NCBI GenBank assembly: GCA_963815645.1
Contig: CAWFHL010000007.1
Coordinates: 1 to 64,000 of the forward strand
Direction of reading: 5' to 3'
Length of the DNA stretch: 64,000 bases
Origin: JBBRHQ01 sp963815645
GTDB taxonomy: Bacteria > Actinomycetota > Thermoleophilia > Solirubrobacterales > 70-9
Part shown: positions 11,041 to 20,243 of the stretch, piece by piece
Layout of the letters: each line of letters begins with the position of its first letter
Position numbering within the stretch: position 1 is the first letter of the stretch
Program-made: the position numbers and the translations under genes
Notes under the pieces: model-generated
The model's database searches: none
Told to the model about the DNA's origin: nothing
The model's input: only the letters and a program-made list of their open reading frames with translations

Positions 11041-11516
11041 TCAATCTGCCCGCACAGGCCCGGTAAAGATCTCGCTCGAGGAATGCCCGCTCCGGCAGCA
11101 CTCGGACTTGGCCTCCAGCTCACAGCAGGACTCCTGTGCAGCCGACGAGCAACAACTCCCTGCCTCTAGTCAGCCACGCCGAAATCTCCTTCAGCGCCTC
11201 GGGATTGACGTAGTAGCAGGACCAGAGGCGGCGCCGCTCGGAGTCAACGATCCCCGCATCTCGAAGAACCTTGAGGTGATGCGAGACGGTCGGCTGGGAG
11301 AGGTCGAACAGCGGCACCAGCTCGCAGACGCAGACCTTGCCGGCGTGTTTCCGCAGTAGGCACAGTTGAAGGCGGAGCGGGAGGCTGAGCGCCATGGCGA
11401 CCCGGGCCATGATCTCGGCATGCATGCCGGGCTACGCCCGGGTAGACGACCGGCTCGCAGCACGGCTCGCCGGCGGGTCGCTTGTTCTTCGGAGAGATCT
11501 CCAGATCGACAGCCAT
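11041..11516 (-). CDS. arsR: ArsR-family metalloregulator with Cys-rich tail, two frameshifts
   Basis: Winged-helix repressor expected to release DNA on binding As(III). N-terminus MAVDLEISPKNKRPAGEPCC; the helix-turn-helix is LVPLFDLSQPTVSHHLKVLRDAGIV, preceded by GKVCVCELV, which matches the CxC(D/E)L metal motif of classical ArsR. An indel near 11440 joins the N-terminus to MARVAMALSLPLRLQLCLL. As read, the frame stops at 11120, but one further indel at about 11163 opens a tail with three CC pairs (ESCCSS, ESCCEL, SECCRS) ending at 11041. Divergent from the MIP channel gene, with a palindrome in between. Confidence 0.8.
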
Positions 11517-11529
11517 CTATATACAGATA

Positions 11530-11542
11530 TCTATTGAATAGA
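11530..11542. promoter_or_regulatory. candidate ArsR operator, perfect palindrome
   Basis: TCTATT-G-AATAGA, two six-base arms around one base, in the 57-bp AT-rich gap between divergent arsR and the MIP gene. AT-rich dyads are typical ArsR-family operators; the location is right to control both promoters. Binding is inferred. Confidence 0.55.
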
Positions 11543-11573
11543 CAGATTGTCAAGTTATACGCTCGCTCCTGTG

Positions 11574-12259
11574 ATGCCGCGTCCCAACCTTGCCCGCCGC
11601 ACCGCTGCCGAGGGCCTGGCCGCCTTTGCCTTGGTCTTTGCCGGCTGCGGTGCTGTGGTCGCCAACGCCAGCTATCACGGCGAACGCTCGGCACGGTCGG
11701 GATCGCCGTTGCCTTCGGCCTGGTGATCATGGTCATGGTCTACGCGACCGGCCATCTCTCTGGTGCCCACATCAATCCCGCGGTGACGATCGCCTTCTCG
11801 CTCACCCGCCACTTCCCGGCTCGCGAGGCCTTCGCCTATGTCGGCGCCCAATGCGTCGGGGCGATCACGCCGGCTGCGTTGGCGTCTGGCCGGACCAGCC
11901 TGCCAACCTCGGCGCGACAGTGCCCAGCATCGGCGTCGGCAGCGCCGTGCTCTACGAGGCGCTGCTTACCGCCTTCCTCATGTTCGTGATCATGGCCGTC
12001 GCCACCGACACCCGCGCCGTTGGGGCCGCGGCGGCTGATCGCGATTGGCGGCACGGTAGGTCTCGATGCAATCTTTGGGGCCCGGTGACCGGGGCTTCGA
12101 TGAATCCGGCGCGTAGCCTCGGGCCGGCCCTTGCCAGCGGAACGTGGACCGACTTCTGGGTGTACCTCGTGGGTCCGATCAGCGGCGGGCGCTATCGGTG
12201 CGTTCGCTTACCAGCTGGTTCGGGGCGAACACGGTCGAGCCAAGCCGGAGGAAACCTGA
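11574..12259 (+). CDS. aquaglyceroporin (MIP family), arsenic-linked, frameshifted
   Basis: Membrane channel with both NPA boxes: SGAHINPAVTIAF (about residue 60) and GASMNPARSLGPALASG (about residue 180). TM segments include AAEGLAAFALVFAGCGAVVANAS, IAVAFGLVIMVMVYATG and VLYEALLTAFLMFVIMAVATD. ATG at 11574 (GTG at 11571 also possible). Indels near 11690, 11880, 12050 and 12190. The TGA overlaps the ATG of arsC (TGATG). In other bacteria such AqpS-type channels in ars operons export or admit arsenite; that role is inferred from context. Confidence 0.82.
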
Positions 12260-12657
12260 TGGCCAACGTCCTCTTCGTTTGCCGCCAGAACGCCGGTCGC
12301 TCGCAGATCAGCGAGGCTCTCTTCTCGCGCGCTGCCGCCGGACACCATCAAGCCCGCTCTGCGGGTACCACGCCCGCTGACCGGGTCCACCCCGAGGTCG
12401 TGGATGCGATGATTGAGCTCGGGTTCGACCTCTCCGAGAGGGTTCCTCGAGGTTTGGATCGAGCGGATGCCGAGTGGGCAGATGTTGTCGTGACCATGGG
12501 ATGCCGCGACGAGTGCCCATACATTCCCGGCAAGCGTTATCTCGACTGGGACCTGCGCGATCCGGCTGGCCTGCCGCCCGATGATGTGAGGGCCATCCGC
12601 GACGAGATTGAAGAGCGGGTGGGACGACTGCTGGACGACCTCGATCAAGCAGGTTGA
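12259..12657 (+). CDS. arsC: arsenate reductase, low-molecular-weight phosphatase type
   Basis: Reduces arsenate to arsenite. 132 residues, intact. The phosphatase loop CRQNAGRSQ lies at the N-terminus (FVCRQNAGRS); the resolving-cysteine segment TMGCRDECPYIPGKRYLDWDLRDP resembles the redox cysteine pair of thioredoxin- or mycothiol-linked ArsC. Good ribosome site GGAGG 8 bases upstream, inside the end of the channel gene. With ArsR and the MIP channel it forms a complete minimal arsenic module: reduce arsenate, then move arsenite through the channel. Confidence 0.88.
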   Translation: MANVLFVCRQNAGRSQISEALFSRAAAGHHQARSAGTTPADRVHPEVVDAMIELGFDLSERVPRGLDRADAEWADVVVTMGCRDECPYIPGKRYLDWDLRDPAGLPPDDVRAIRDEIEERVGRLLDDLDQAG

Positions 12658-13773
12658 AGGCCAAGGCCTCTCCAGCGGTTTCCGGCGATCGGTCTTGGCT
12701 CCAAGAGCCAAACGCGATTCGCAGGCACGCCTGACTAGAGTGTAATACGTCCGTGGCGCCTATGTCGGCGAATTACGGCCTGTGCCGGGATATGGCGACA
12801 GAAAGCCGAATGGGCGCGATTCTGGGGGGCCGTGGTGACGCCGAATATCGCCCTGTTTCGATGCGTTCCTTAGCAATCCGTTAGCAAGCCGGGTGCCGAA
12901 GTCGGACCGTCCTGCTTGCGCCGCAAGGAGTCGCGGGACTACGTTCGCCTAACCGCGCCGGTGACCCTTCCAATCCCCGGCGCTAGGGTAGCGCGCGGCG
13001 TTTCGTCGACGGGACGTCAATCTCGACCCTCCCTCTACCCCCCGGCTCGGGGCTCGCCGCGCGTTGCGTGCGTCGCCGCCACCGTTCCCGGGCCGCGAGG
13101 CCCAGGTAGGCGATCAGCCAGGGATGCCGGGTCGCCCAGTGGATTGCCTGCCGACGCAACTTCACGGCTCTTCCCAGGCCCCGGTCGGATTCCTGCCCCG
13201 TCGCAGGTGCGCAGGCGGCCCGACGCTTCGCCGATCAATTTGGTCCGACGTCCCTCGGCGAGGTCGAGCGGGTCTCGGCGCAGGCATGGGCGCTCGGGGT
13301 GCCGCGCAACCTCAGCAAGATTGTCGGCACCCTCTTCGAGGACGCCGGCAACCTCGGGCCAGCGGGTCCAATCACCCGCTAGGCGAGTGCGACGCCAGGA
13401 TCCTCCCATGCGAATATGCGTTCGCGACCTCAGGGCTCTCCTCGGCTCGATTTGGGCGAGGCTGAGCGTCAGGAACGCCAGCATCGCCCGGGACGCACCC
13501 AGGAGCCCTCACTTGAGCTGGAAATTGGAGCATTCACCGGGCGGCCCCTGCACGCGCCGCACCCAACACCTTGCTGCGGGGAGTTCGAGCAATAGGTCCC
13601 GGAACCCGTCCGCGCGAGAACGGCTCGCCAATCCGCCGAGCTGCCCCGAATGGGGGCCGCCGCCTCCACCTCCTCGATCCCCGGCGGCAGATCGCCCGCG
13701 GGCTCGGCGCCTTGATCGACGGGTCAGATGGTTATGTCACCGGCCTGGGAGGATCAGGCGAATTCCAGCGGCC
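12658..13773. other. gene-poor interval with two possible remnants
   Basis: No convincing full gene. On the minus strand, 12983-13165 could encode 60 residues (MKLRRQAIHWATRHPWLIAY then LGLAARERWRRR). On the plus strand, about 13193-13381 reads coherently as AGAQAARRFADQFGPTSLGE, VERVSAQAWALGVPRNLSKI, VGTLFEDAGNLGPAGPITR but has no start codon, so it may be the 3' end of a broken gene. The long plus-strand frame 12916-14334 looks like a GC artefact. Confidence 0.35.
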
Positions 13774-15820
13774 TTACGGGCCGACCCGGTAGGGCCGCAT
13801 CATCTCGTTGTCTTCATGCTCGAGGATGTGGCAATGCCAGACGAAGAGGCCCGCTCGGTCGAACAGCGCCTTCACCCGGGTGATCTCGCCCGGGTAGGCG
13901 ATGACCGTGTCCTTGTGGCCCCGCTCGCCGCTGTCGGGCGGCTGCGGTGCGCCGTCGCCGATCGGCTGGCGGTTCACCACCTCGAAGGTGATCTCGTGAA
14001 TGTGGATCGGGTGCGCGTCGGCGGTGAAGTTGTAGATCTCCCACACTTCGACCGCTCCCACCGCCGGGTTCTCGGTGATCGGCTCGTCCCAGCCGAGCAG
14101 GTTGCCGGTGCCGTTCGGGTTGACCGTCCCGAGATCCGCTTCGACCGGACCGAACGGCTCCCCGTTCGCGCAGTCGAGGACGATGTTGCCGTTCTTGGTG
14201 CTGACCCGAACCGTTGCCGACTCCTGCTCGTTGAGCGAGACCTGGCGGGTGTTGGTCGCGGCGCCGAGCGGCGCCAGCGCCGGCAGGCCGAGCTTGCTCC
14301 GGCGGCGTGCTGGGGTCGGGCGCGGTCGCGCTGATGACGCGAAAGAGCATCACCTGTCCGGTCGTCTCGGGGTCGGCCTGGTCGAAGTCCTCGCCCGGGG
14401 TCCCGCCCCCGAACGGCTCGTCGGGGGCGAGGTTCTTGAGAATGATCTCGCTTCCCGCGGGGACGTTCGTGAAGTCGACGATCACGTCGGCGCGCTCGGC
14501 CGGGCCGAGCAGCAGCTCCTCGACCTCCACCGGGGTGGGCAGGAAGCCGCCGTCGTTGCCGATCTGCCAGAACGGCAGATCGCTTCCCATCCGCAGGATC
14601 AGGAACCGCGCGTTGCAGCCGTTCAGGAACCGGAACCGGTAGCGCCGCCTCTGCACCTCCAGATATGGCCAGGTGGCGCCGTTGACGACGATCGAGTCGC
14701 CGAAGAACTCCGGGTTCCAGATCGGGGCGACGTCGCTCGGGCCACCGCAGGCCGGGTCGGGCATGAACGGGATCCGCAGCTGGGAGCGATCGAGTCCCTC
14801 GAAGAAGGCGCGGTTGTCGGGGTAGAAGAGCTCGCCCGCGGTGGTGAAGGAGCGGTCCTGGATCACGATCGGGATCTCGAAATAGGGCGGGTCGCCGTGG
14901 CCGGGCGCCGGACCGGGCAGGGTTCCGACGACCGCGTCGCCGGGACCGCCCCGCAGCAGGTAGAAGCCCGCCGGGCCCGCATAGACGTTGGCGCGGGTGA
15001 TCCCGAGGGCGTGGTCGTGGAACCACTCGGTGCGCGCGCGCGTCTCGTTGTCGTACTGAAAGACGGCGCTGCCGGGCGTCCATGCCTGGCCTTGGGCGTG
15101 CTGGGCCTGGGCCCGGTACCTCCGATAGAGGGAGCCCGTCCTCGCGTAGCCCGCCGGGATGTTGCGCGCATCGGGTAGGTACCAGGCCTCGGGGTAGCCG
15201 TCGCTCTCCTCGCTGGTGTGGCCGCCGTGAAGGTGGGTCACGATCGGGACCGGCCCCCGGTAGGGGGCGTGATCGCTGCCGTGCTGGTCGCGATGACGAG
15301 CGCCGCCGGGCGGGTTCGCCCAGTGAAGCGTCTGGTCGATCGGCAGCAGGTGCGGCCGGAACTCGCCGTTCGGCTTCACCAGGTCGTTGATCCACTTGAC
15401 CCGCACCGGGGTGCCGTAGGTCGCCTCGATCGTGAACGCCGGGTAGTTGAAGGTGGCGGGTTGATCGACCGAGCCATAGCCCCAGACCCTGGTCGGCTTC
15501 AGCCCCATGCTCGCCGGCAGGATCTGCTGGCGGAACTCGCGCACGGCGATCCGGTAGAAGTCGACTCCCCCCTTTCCCCCGGGGGGCCTGCCGCTGCCCG
15601 GCATCGGGGGCGGGATCACGAGCGGCGCCTGGTACTTCGGGATCGAGGTCGGGTCGAGGACGCCGGTCGCGGCGGGCAATGCCCAAGCCCGCCCGCCGAC
15701 GAAGCGCCACATCAGTAGTCCGGCCCCGGCGCCGGCGCCGGAGTGAACGAGCTGGCGGCGCGTGATCCCCGCTGGCGGTGTGCGGCGGGCGCCTTCCCGT
15801 CGATCCTTCGAGTCAGCCAC
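13774..15820 (-). CDS. multicopper oxidase (CotA/bilirubin-oxidase-like), Tat-exported, one frameshift
   Basis: Exported copper enzyme oxidising phenols, bilirubin-like compounds or metals with O2. GTG start at 15820 after GAGGAGG. Tat-type leader TRRQLVHSGAGAGAGLL. Copper ligands: VTHLHGGHTSEE, EWFHDHALG, HPIHIHEITFEV and, at the C-terminus, LFVWHCHILEHEDNEMMRPY, the complete four-box pattern, with Met as the T1 axial ligand. About 680 residues once an indel near 14290 is corrected. No partner oxidase or copper chaperone gene is adjacent; the ars module 1 kb away is its only metal-related neighbour. Confidence 0.9.
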
Positions 15821-16165
15821 CGCGGAACCTCCTCGTCGGGCTTGCCCAGGTGACCCTAGGATCGTTCCACGCCCCAAGGCGGCCGTCAAGTGCCTACTCG
15901 GTCAGGACCGTGGTGTTCCCACCTTCTTCCCACCTTCGCCTCCATGACGGCTGCCGCCCACCGACAGCCACCACCCGTTTTGGCTCGCCAGAGCCATTTC
16001 ACCATGGGCCCTGCAGGACACGAACCTGCGGCCGACGGATTATTGGCCGAAGCAAGTCTGCGAGGGAACAACCCTTGGCCGCCAAGGGGGGCCCCGAGCG
16101 AGACTCCTAAGGTCACCCGCGCCTGCCCGAAATGCCGCACCGAGGTGATGCGGTGAGGGATGGCC
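15821..16165. other. intergenic region with tRNA fragment and direct repeats
   Basis: No gene seen. It contains a perfect tandem pair of TTCCCACCTTC (15916-15937) and, about 70 bases on, a tRNA 3'-half (next entry). This combination is what remains of many integrase attachment sites. Confidence 0.5.
16003..16052 (-). repeat. tRNA 3'-half remnant (possible attachment-site scar)
   Basis: On the minus strand the run AATAATCCGTCGGCCGCAGG then TTCGTGTCCTGCAGGGCCCA has the layout of a tRNA from the anticodon loop to the acceptor: T-stem GCAGG/CCTGC pairs perfectly around a loop TTCGTGT (normally TTCGAAT). There is no 5' half, so it is not a working tRNA. Phage and island integration commonly duplicates exactly this part of a tRNA gene. 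Confidence 0.6.
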
Positions 16166-16757
16166 TCAGTTCGGCGCCGGGACCGCCGTCCCGGAGAGGG
16201 TGCATGAGCTGCCGCTCGGACTGATGACACCGTCAAGCGGGATCGTGATCACCCGGCGTGCGTTGCGGAACGTAAAGACACCATCGAACTGCTCCCTCGC
16301 CACGCCCAATGAAATGGATTCGGCGAGCAGCGTTGGGGTTCTTGAGAGCGGGGCCTGCGCGAGGATCGTGGTGTCGGCGGTCTTGCCCGCCTCACCGGTT
16401 GTGTAGCCGCCACGGATCACTCCGCGAGCCGTTGAGGACGCGAAGAGGATCTCCTCATTGCCGGCGCAGCTGAGCCCGAGAGTGAGGCCGTCGAGCTTGA
16501 TCACGGTGTGTGGGGGAGGTTGTCATTCGCATCAGTGTTCGCGCCGCTGAAATCTATCTTCGGCAGGTCCAGCTTCGAGCTCGTGACCGCCTTCTTGGCA
16601 AGGTCGCTCTCCTTTACCTCTCCGTTGACGATGTTCTCCGACCGGACGCTGTTCCGGGGCAGGTGAAAAGCCGCGTAGCACCGCCTCCGAGCGCGATGAA
16701 GACGGCGAGGGTCGCCATCACGTTGGCGTAGCTCAGATGCGGGCGAAGCTTGCCCAT
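16166..16757 (-). CDS. secreted/anchored actinobacterial protein, two frameshifts
   Basis: ATG at 16757 (MGKLRPHLSYANVMATLAVF) with a signal-type helix ending IALGGGA, then AAFHLPRNSVRSENIVNGEV, KESDLAKKAVTSSKLDL, and after a second break near 16501 IKLDGLTLGLSCAGNEEILF...VITIPLDGVISPSGSSCTLSG. This 'LxPHLxYANVxAxLAxFxALGGGAYA' start followed by N-G-(E/Q)-V repeats is a common exported protein type in Solirubrobacterales; no biochemical function is known. Confidence 0.7.
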
Positions 16758-16828
16758 CGATGAACCCCTGTTCGCTTGTTGCCCACCCTACCCTGGGCTG
16801 CTGGCGGGGCAAAGCTTCCTGGCATCGC

Positions 16829-17100
16829 CTACTCCTGAAGCCCGGCGGCTTCGAGGGCTTCGGCCCATCTCGTTGAACTCATCCACACGCGAGACCTTGC
16901 CCTCGCGCACGGTATAGACCTCGTAGAAGATGCATCGACCTCGACCCCGCTTTTTCGGCCGCGCCCCTGATGATGTGCGACCACGACGACTTGGTCCCCG
17001 GCGTCGGGTGATTTTCTCGAGGGTCACCCTCAGTTCCTCGAAGGCGAGCGATTTTCGACGGGCGCAGGCGCGAGCCTGAGGACCTGCTGCGCGGCGAAGA
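16829..17100 (-). pseudogene. SnoaL-like gene, 3' fragment
   Basis: C-terminal half only: LAFEELRVTLEKI, then frame changes to GVEVDASFYEVYTVREGKVSRVDEFNE and an EALEAAGLQE ending with stop at 16829. The N-terminal MSQENVE part is missing, cut off by the end of the glycoside hydrolase gene 12 bases away. It marks the left edge of the SnoaL array. Confidence 0.6.
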
Positions 17101-17111
17101 TGAACCAATCG

Positions 17112-18572
17112 TCAGCACTCGGGGTTACGGTCCAAGACCTCGTCGAGAAACCGGGTCCACGAGCACTTGGGCGCTCCGTCCCCGGGGCCGCTCGGGCTGG
17201 CGGAGACGCCCGAGTGGTTATCCCAGGTGGGGTTCCCCGAGGAATCCTCGAAAAGGAAAGGGTCGGTGTAGTCGTGGTAGGAGAACCAGGTCAACCGCGC
17301 GATGTTCTGCCGCGCCGGGCCCCTGTTTGCCTTCACCCAGTCGAAGAACTGGGTCAGTCGCTCTGCCTGACCCGCCGGAGTCCGGTAAACGTAACCGATC
17401 TCCCCCCGGTAGATGGCAAGGCCGGTCTGCCAGCCGACCTCGGTGATCCAGATGCCCTTCGGGGCCAGATCATCGAACTCCTCGAGGGTGGCGCGAAACA
17501 CCGTCACCGCGCACTGCGAGGAGGGCTGGGCGGTGCTGGAGTCATAGGGCCGACACCGTTCACCGGTCGCCGCGAATGCGGGAGCCCCGCCGGAGTACGG
17601 ATGCAGGGAGGCGCCGTCGAAGAAAGCAGCCAGTGTACGCCCGCCCGACCCAGGGTAGTCGAGCCTGCCACCCGCGTAGGCGTCCCGAATGAACTGGGAG
17701 GCCGAGCGCACGCACGGGCCGCTGGCGGCGACTCCCGGATCGCGGCACCCATCGCCGATGTCATTGCGGCCGCTGAAGAGCCCGGCGAAGAGGACCCGGC
17801 TTGTGGGGGAGAAGCCGGGCGCCGAGCGGAGGACGGCCGCGGTGTGAATCAGTAGCTCCGCGTAGCTGCCCGGCTGGATCCCGCGGTTTCGATCCGCGCT
17901 GACGTAGCCAGGGTTGTTGGCGGCCAGGTTTGGCTCGTTGCCGACCTCCCATTCGCGCATCGGCAGCTCCGGAAGCTCGGGGTGATCGGACCAGAAGGTG
18001 CCGCCCACGCCGTAGCGACCGACCACCTCCCGGACGTAGTCGTCCCACGCGGCGAGGTGGGGGCTCGAAACGGGCATGAACTGGTCAGGGAGGTGCAGCG
18101 AGTACCCGGGTGACTCGGAGTTGGCGTGTGCCCAGGCCGGCGGTGCGATAAGGACCGGTTGAATCCGGATTGCGGCTCGGGCGAGCTGGGAGACCATCTC
18201 GTCGTAGGCGCCCCACTCATAATCGCCGCCGGGGGCCGGTTGAATCGTGGCCCAGGCGAGGTTGGTGCGAAACGTGCCGGCGCCGCTGAGGGCGGCCCGG
18301 CAGGCGACCCCGCCCGCCCCGCCCGGATCCCACGGACCGAGCGGATACACGTTGGCGTCCACGTAGCCGTAGAACTCGTCCTGGTAGGCGCTCCTCGGCG
18401 GGTAGGTGCCGCCGAGCGCGGAGGGGCACTTGTATTGGCCCGCGGCGCCCGTTGACGGCTCGCCCGCCGGAGGTGGCGAGTCGGAGAGGCGGCGAGCCAC
18501 AAACGCAGTCGCCGTCACGGCCAGCGCGGCGAACAGGACCAGCCTCAGGGTCTTTGTAGTCCTGACGCTCAT
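17112..18572 (-). CDS. secreted glycoside hydrolase, clan-A TIM barrel (GH39/GH5-like)
   Basis: 487 residues, intact. Signal helix LRLVLFAALAVTATAFVARR. The catalytic acid/base motif MREWEVGNEPNLAANNPGYV (W-x-V-G-N-E-P-N) and the nucleophile motif KGIWITEVGWQTG have the positions expected for a clan-A retaining hydrolase; TNLAWATIQPAPG and SLHPYSGG are further barrel strands. ATG at 18572 behind AGGAAGG. Acts outside the cell on a glycan that cannot be named from sequence. Six or more cysteines suggest disulfides. Confidence 0.75.
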   Translation of the reverse strand: MSVRTTKTLRLVLFAALAVTATAFVARRLSDSPPPAGEPSTGAAGQYKCPSALGGTYPPRSAYQDEFYGYVDANVYPLGPWDPGGAGGVACRAALSGAGTFRTNLAWATIQPAPGGDYEWGAYDEMVSQLARAAIRIQPVLIAPPAWAHANSESPGYSLHLPDQFMPVSSPHLAAWDDYVREVVGRYGVGGTFWSDHPELPELPMREWEVGNEPNLAANNPGYVSADRNRGIQPGSYAELLIHTAAVLRSAPGFSPTSRVLFAGLFSGRNDIGDGCRDPGVAASGPCVRSASQFIRDAYAGGRLDYPGSGGRTLAAFFDGASLHPYSGGAPAFAATGERCRPYDSSTAQPSSQCAVTVFRATLEEFDDLAPKGIWITEVGWQTGLAIYRGEIGYVYRTPAGQAERLTQFFDWVKANRGPARQNIARLTWFSYHDYTDPFLFEDSSGNPTWDNHSGVSASPSGPGDGAPKCSWTRFLDEVLDRNPEC

Positions 18573-18693
18573 CGGCACCTTCCTCGTAATTGTCCCGACC
18601 CCGACGAACTGGGCGCGGCAGCCGACACACGTTGCCGTGTCTAGCGAGGGTTGGGCGCTGCTGGGGGAGGCGGGTAGTGCGGCGGCTTAGGCG

Positions 18694-19116
18694 CTACTCC
18701 TGAAGCCCGGCGGCTTCGAGGGCTTCCGCCTCCTCAGAGAACTCTTGGTAGTGAAGCACCTTCCCCTCCTGGAAGGTGATCACCTGATAGGTCGCCACGT
18801 CTACGGTTGCGCCGCTGATCGCGCCCTTGCCTTCCTCTCGACTGGCGACAAATACGCGGTCGCCGCAGTCCACGATCCTCTCCAGCTTTGTTCCGTATTC
18901 ATCGAACCCCTCGAGCCATCTCTCAAAGGACGCGAGAACCCCATCGTGTCCGCGATAGATGCGGGAGTCGGCCCGCTTCGGGTCCTCGATCCACTCGATC
19001 TCCGGATCGCACACCTGGCGGATCAGGTCCGGCAGCGTAGCCAGCAGTTGCTCCTTGTTCATCGCCTCTGCGCCCTGGTAGAGGGCGGTGACGATCTCCA
19101 CGTTTTCCTGCGACAT
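18694..19116 (-). CDS. SnoaL-like protein, second gene of a pair
   Basis: 140 residues, intact: MSQENVEIVTALYQGAEAMN, the acidic core VCDPEIEWIEDPKRADSRIYRG, RIVDCGDRVFVASRE, YQVITFQEGKVLHYQEF, and the EALEAAGLQE end. Insertion of about six residues after position 20 (NKEQLLATLPDLI) relative to its neighbours. It starts three bases after the stop of the next upstream gene (TAG-GCG-ATG), so the two are one transcript and this copy has no promoter element of its own. Ligand unknown. Confidence 0.8.
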   Translation of the reverse strand: MSQENVEIVTALYQGAEAMNKEQLLATLPDLIRQVCDPEIEWIEDPKRADSRIYRGHDGVLASFERWLEGFDEYGTKLERIVDCGDRVFVASREEGKGAISGATVDVATYQVITFQEGKVLHYQEFSEEAEALEAAGLQE

Positions 19117-19119
19117 CGC

Positions 19120-19532
19120 CTACTCCGAGAGCCCGGCCGCTTTGAGGGCAGCATCTTGGTCGCGTACTCCTTCACGTGGACGATCTTGCCGTTGCGCAGT
19201 GTGAATACCCAGGCTTCCTCAGGTTCGACCACTTCAACCCCGCTCGCTTTGCCTCGTCCACCCCAGCGAAGCGGCACGATGACCCGATCTCCCGCGTCGA
19301 TGAACTCCAGGGGTCGGTACCACGTTTCGTCGAGGACTTCCCGGAACGCCAGGAACAGTCCCCGGATCCCTTCGTATCCGACGTAAGTCTTGGCGTCCGG
19401 AAGGTCCGAGCGCACCTCCCACACGATTCCGGGATCGAGGAACTCGAAGACGGCCTCCGGACCGTCTCGCTGATCCGGGCCATTGGGGACCTCGAATGAC
19501 CGACGCACGATCTCCACGTTCTCATGCGACAT
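19120..19532 (-). CDS. SnoaL-like protein, head of a pair, one frameshift
   Basis: MSHENVEIVRRSFEVPNGPD, EAVFEFLDPGIVWEVRSDLP, KTYVGYEGIRGLFLAFREVL, EFIDAGDRVIVPLRWGGRGKASGVEV, AWVFTLRNGKIVHVKEYATK. One missing base near 19150 hides the DAALKAAGLSE ending in another frame. The His at residue 3 replaces the usual Gln. It has the shared 15-base upstream element. Confidence 0.78.
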
Positions 19533-19547
19533 CGCCCGCGCAGTATC
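19533..19547 (-). promoter_or_regulatory. shared SnoaL upstream element, copy 1
   Basis: GATACT followed by nine bases (GCGCGGGCG) and the start codon of the gene ending at 19120. See the finding on this element; a -10 hexamer for a near-leaderless transcript is inferred. Confidence 0.55.
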
Positions 19548-19647
19548 TCGCTTGCCGGAGCATGGGTTTGGCGGGCGCATTGGCGCAGTGACCGGGAGGG
19601 CCGCGCCAAAACTTGCGGACCCCCGGCCCGACGGCACAACCCATTGA

Positions 19648-19675
19648 GCTGGCCCCCGCAGGGCCGGGGGCCAGC
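19648..19675. terminator. strong hairpin, 11-bp perfect stem
   Basis: GCTGGCCCCCG, loop CAGGGC, CGGGGGCCAGC. It lies 33 bases beyond the stop of the minus-strand secreted protein gene at 19708, so it is its likely terminator. No U-run follows on either strand, as is usual in high-GC actinobacteria. Confidence 0.7.
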
Positions 19676-19707
19676 GTCAATGAGAAGAGGTGATGCGCTC
19701 CGGGTGG

Positions 19708-19992
19708 TCAGCCGGCGCGGGTCGGGTTGCACCCGATGCCAGGTGGCGGCCCTTCCTGCCCGGCGATCCCGAGGCGGACGTCCTGCCCCCAGTTCTGGGT
19801 GATGGTGTCCGTTTGGCCCTGGTTGAAGTCGTTCAGACCAGAGAATGCGCAGAGCGAATGTGCGTGGTCGCGGATCGCGGTGGGCTTCCCACCGCCGCCC
19901 GGAGGACCTGTTATTTCGCCAGCGAGCGCAGAGCTTGCACTCAGAGCCGAGATGGCAGTTACACAGACGGCAACAGCGAGCTTCTTCCGCAT
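19708..19992 (-). CDS. small secreted protein, unknown
   Basis: 94 residues. Signal peptide MRKKLAVAVCVTAISALSAS ending in SSALAGE; the mature part is Gly/Pro-rich with KPTAIRDHAHSLCAFSGLNDF and GQTDTITQNWGQDVR. The two Cys (LCAF and GIGC) may pair. Ribosome site GGGAGG before ATG at 19992. Followed by a hairpin. Similar in size and style to the secreted protein at 31065; both end in conserved Asn/Gln-rich segments. Confidence 0.65.
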   Translation of the reverse strand: MRKKLAVAVCVTAISALSASSALAGEITGPPGGGGKPTAIRDHAHSLCAFSGLNDFNQGQTDTITQNWGQDVRLGIAGQEGPPPGIGCNPTRAG

Positions 19993-20243
19993 GCCGTACC
20001 TCCCGCTTGTGGTGGCCTTTGGTACGGGCGAAGCCTATCGCCCCGCGCGAGGTGGCGGCTGCCGTCCGGCCGGCTCACGACGCAGCCGATGCCGTCGACG
20101 ATCGGGGCCAGCATCCCGTCCACGTGCACGTCGTCGTCGCAGTTGGCAAAGAGGGCGCCCTCGCCGCCGTCGATCCCACCGCCATCTACGAGCAGCGCCT
20201 GGTGGCCGTCGGGCAGCAATCGCGGCGCCGTCAGGCGGGTCAC
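19959..20243 (-). CDS. small protein, paralog of the gene at 43168
   Basis: The part DGHQALLVDGGGIDGGEGAL, DDDVHVDGMLAPIVDGIGCV, VSRPDGSRHLARGDR matches the product of 43168-43485 (DGSQALMIDGGEIDGYTGFT, LVGPAAPLIPGYIGCVVVPP, DGSRHLAR) but lacks that protein's N-terminal 40 residues. The final 20 residues, overlapping the next gene, may reflect an indel. Function unknown. Confidence 0.5.
   Translation of the reverse strand: MTRLTAPRLLPDGHQALLVDGGGIDGGEGALFANCDDDVHVDGMLAPIVDGIGCVVSRPDGSRHLARGDRLRPYQRPPQAGGTACGRSSLLPSV

Noticed and set aside
12916..14334. 472-codon plus-strand open frame
   Set aside because: Arg/Pro/Ser-rich composition, no ribosome site, and its second half is antisense to the multicopper oxidase; an effect of high GC.
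13814..15710. Long minus-strand frames beside the multicopper oxidase frame
   Set aside because: Only one frame carries the copper motifs; the others are shifted shadows.
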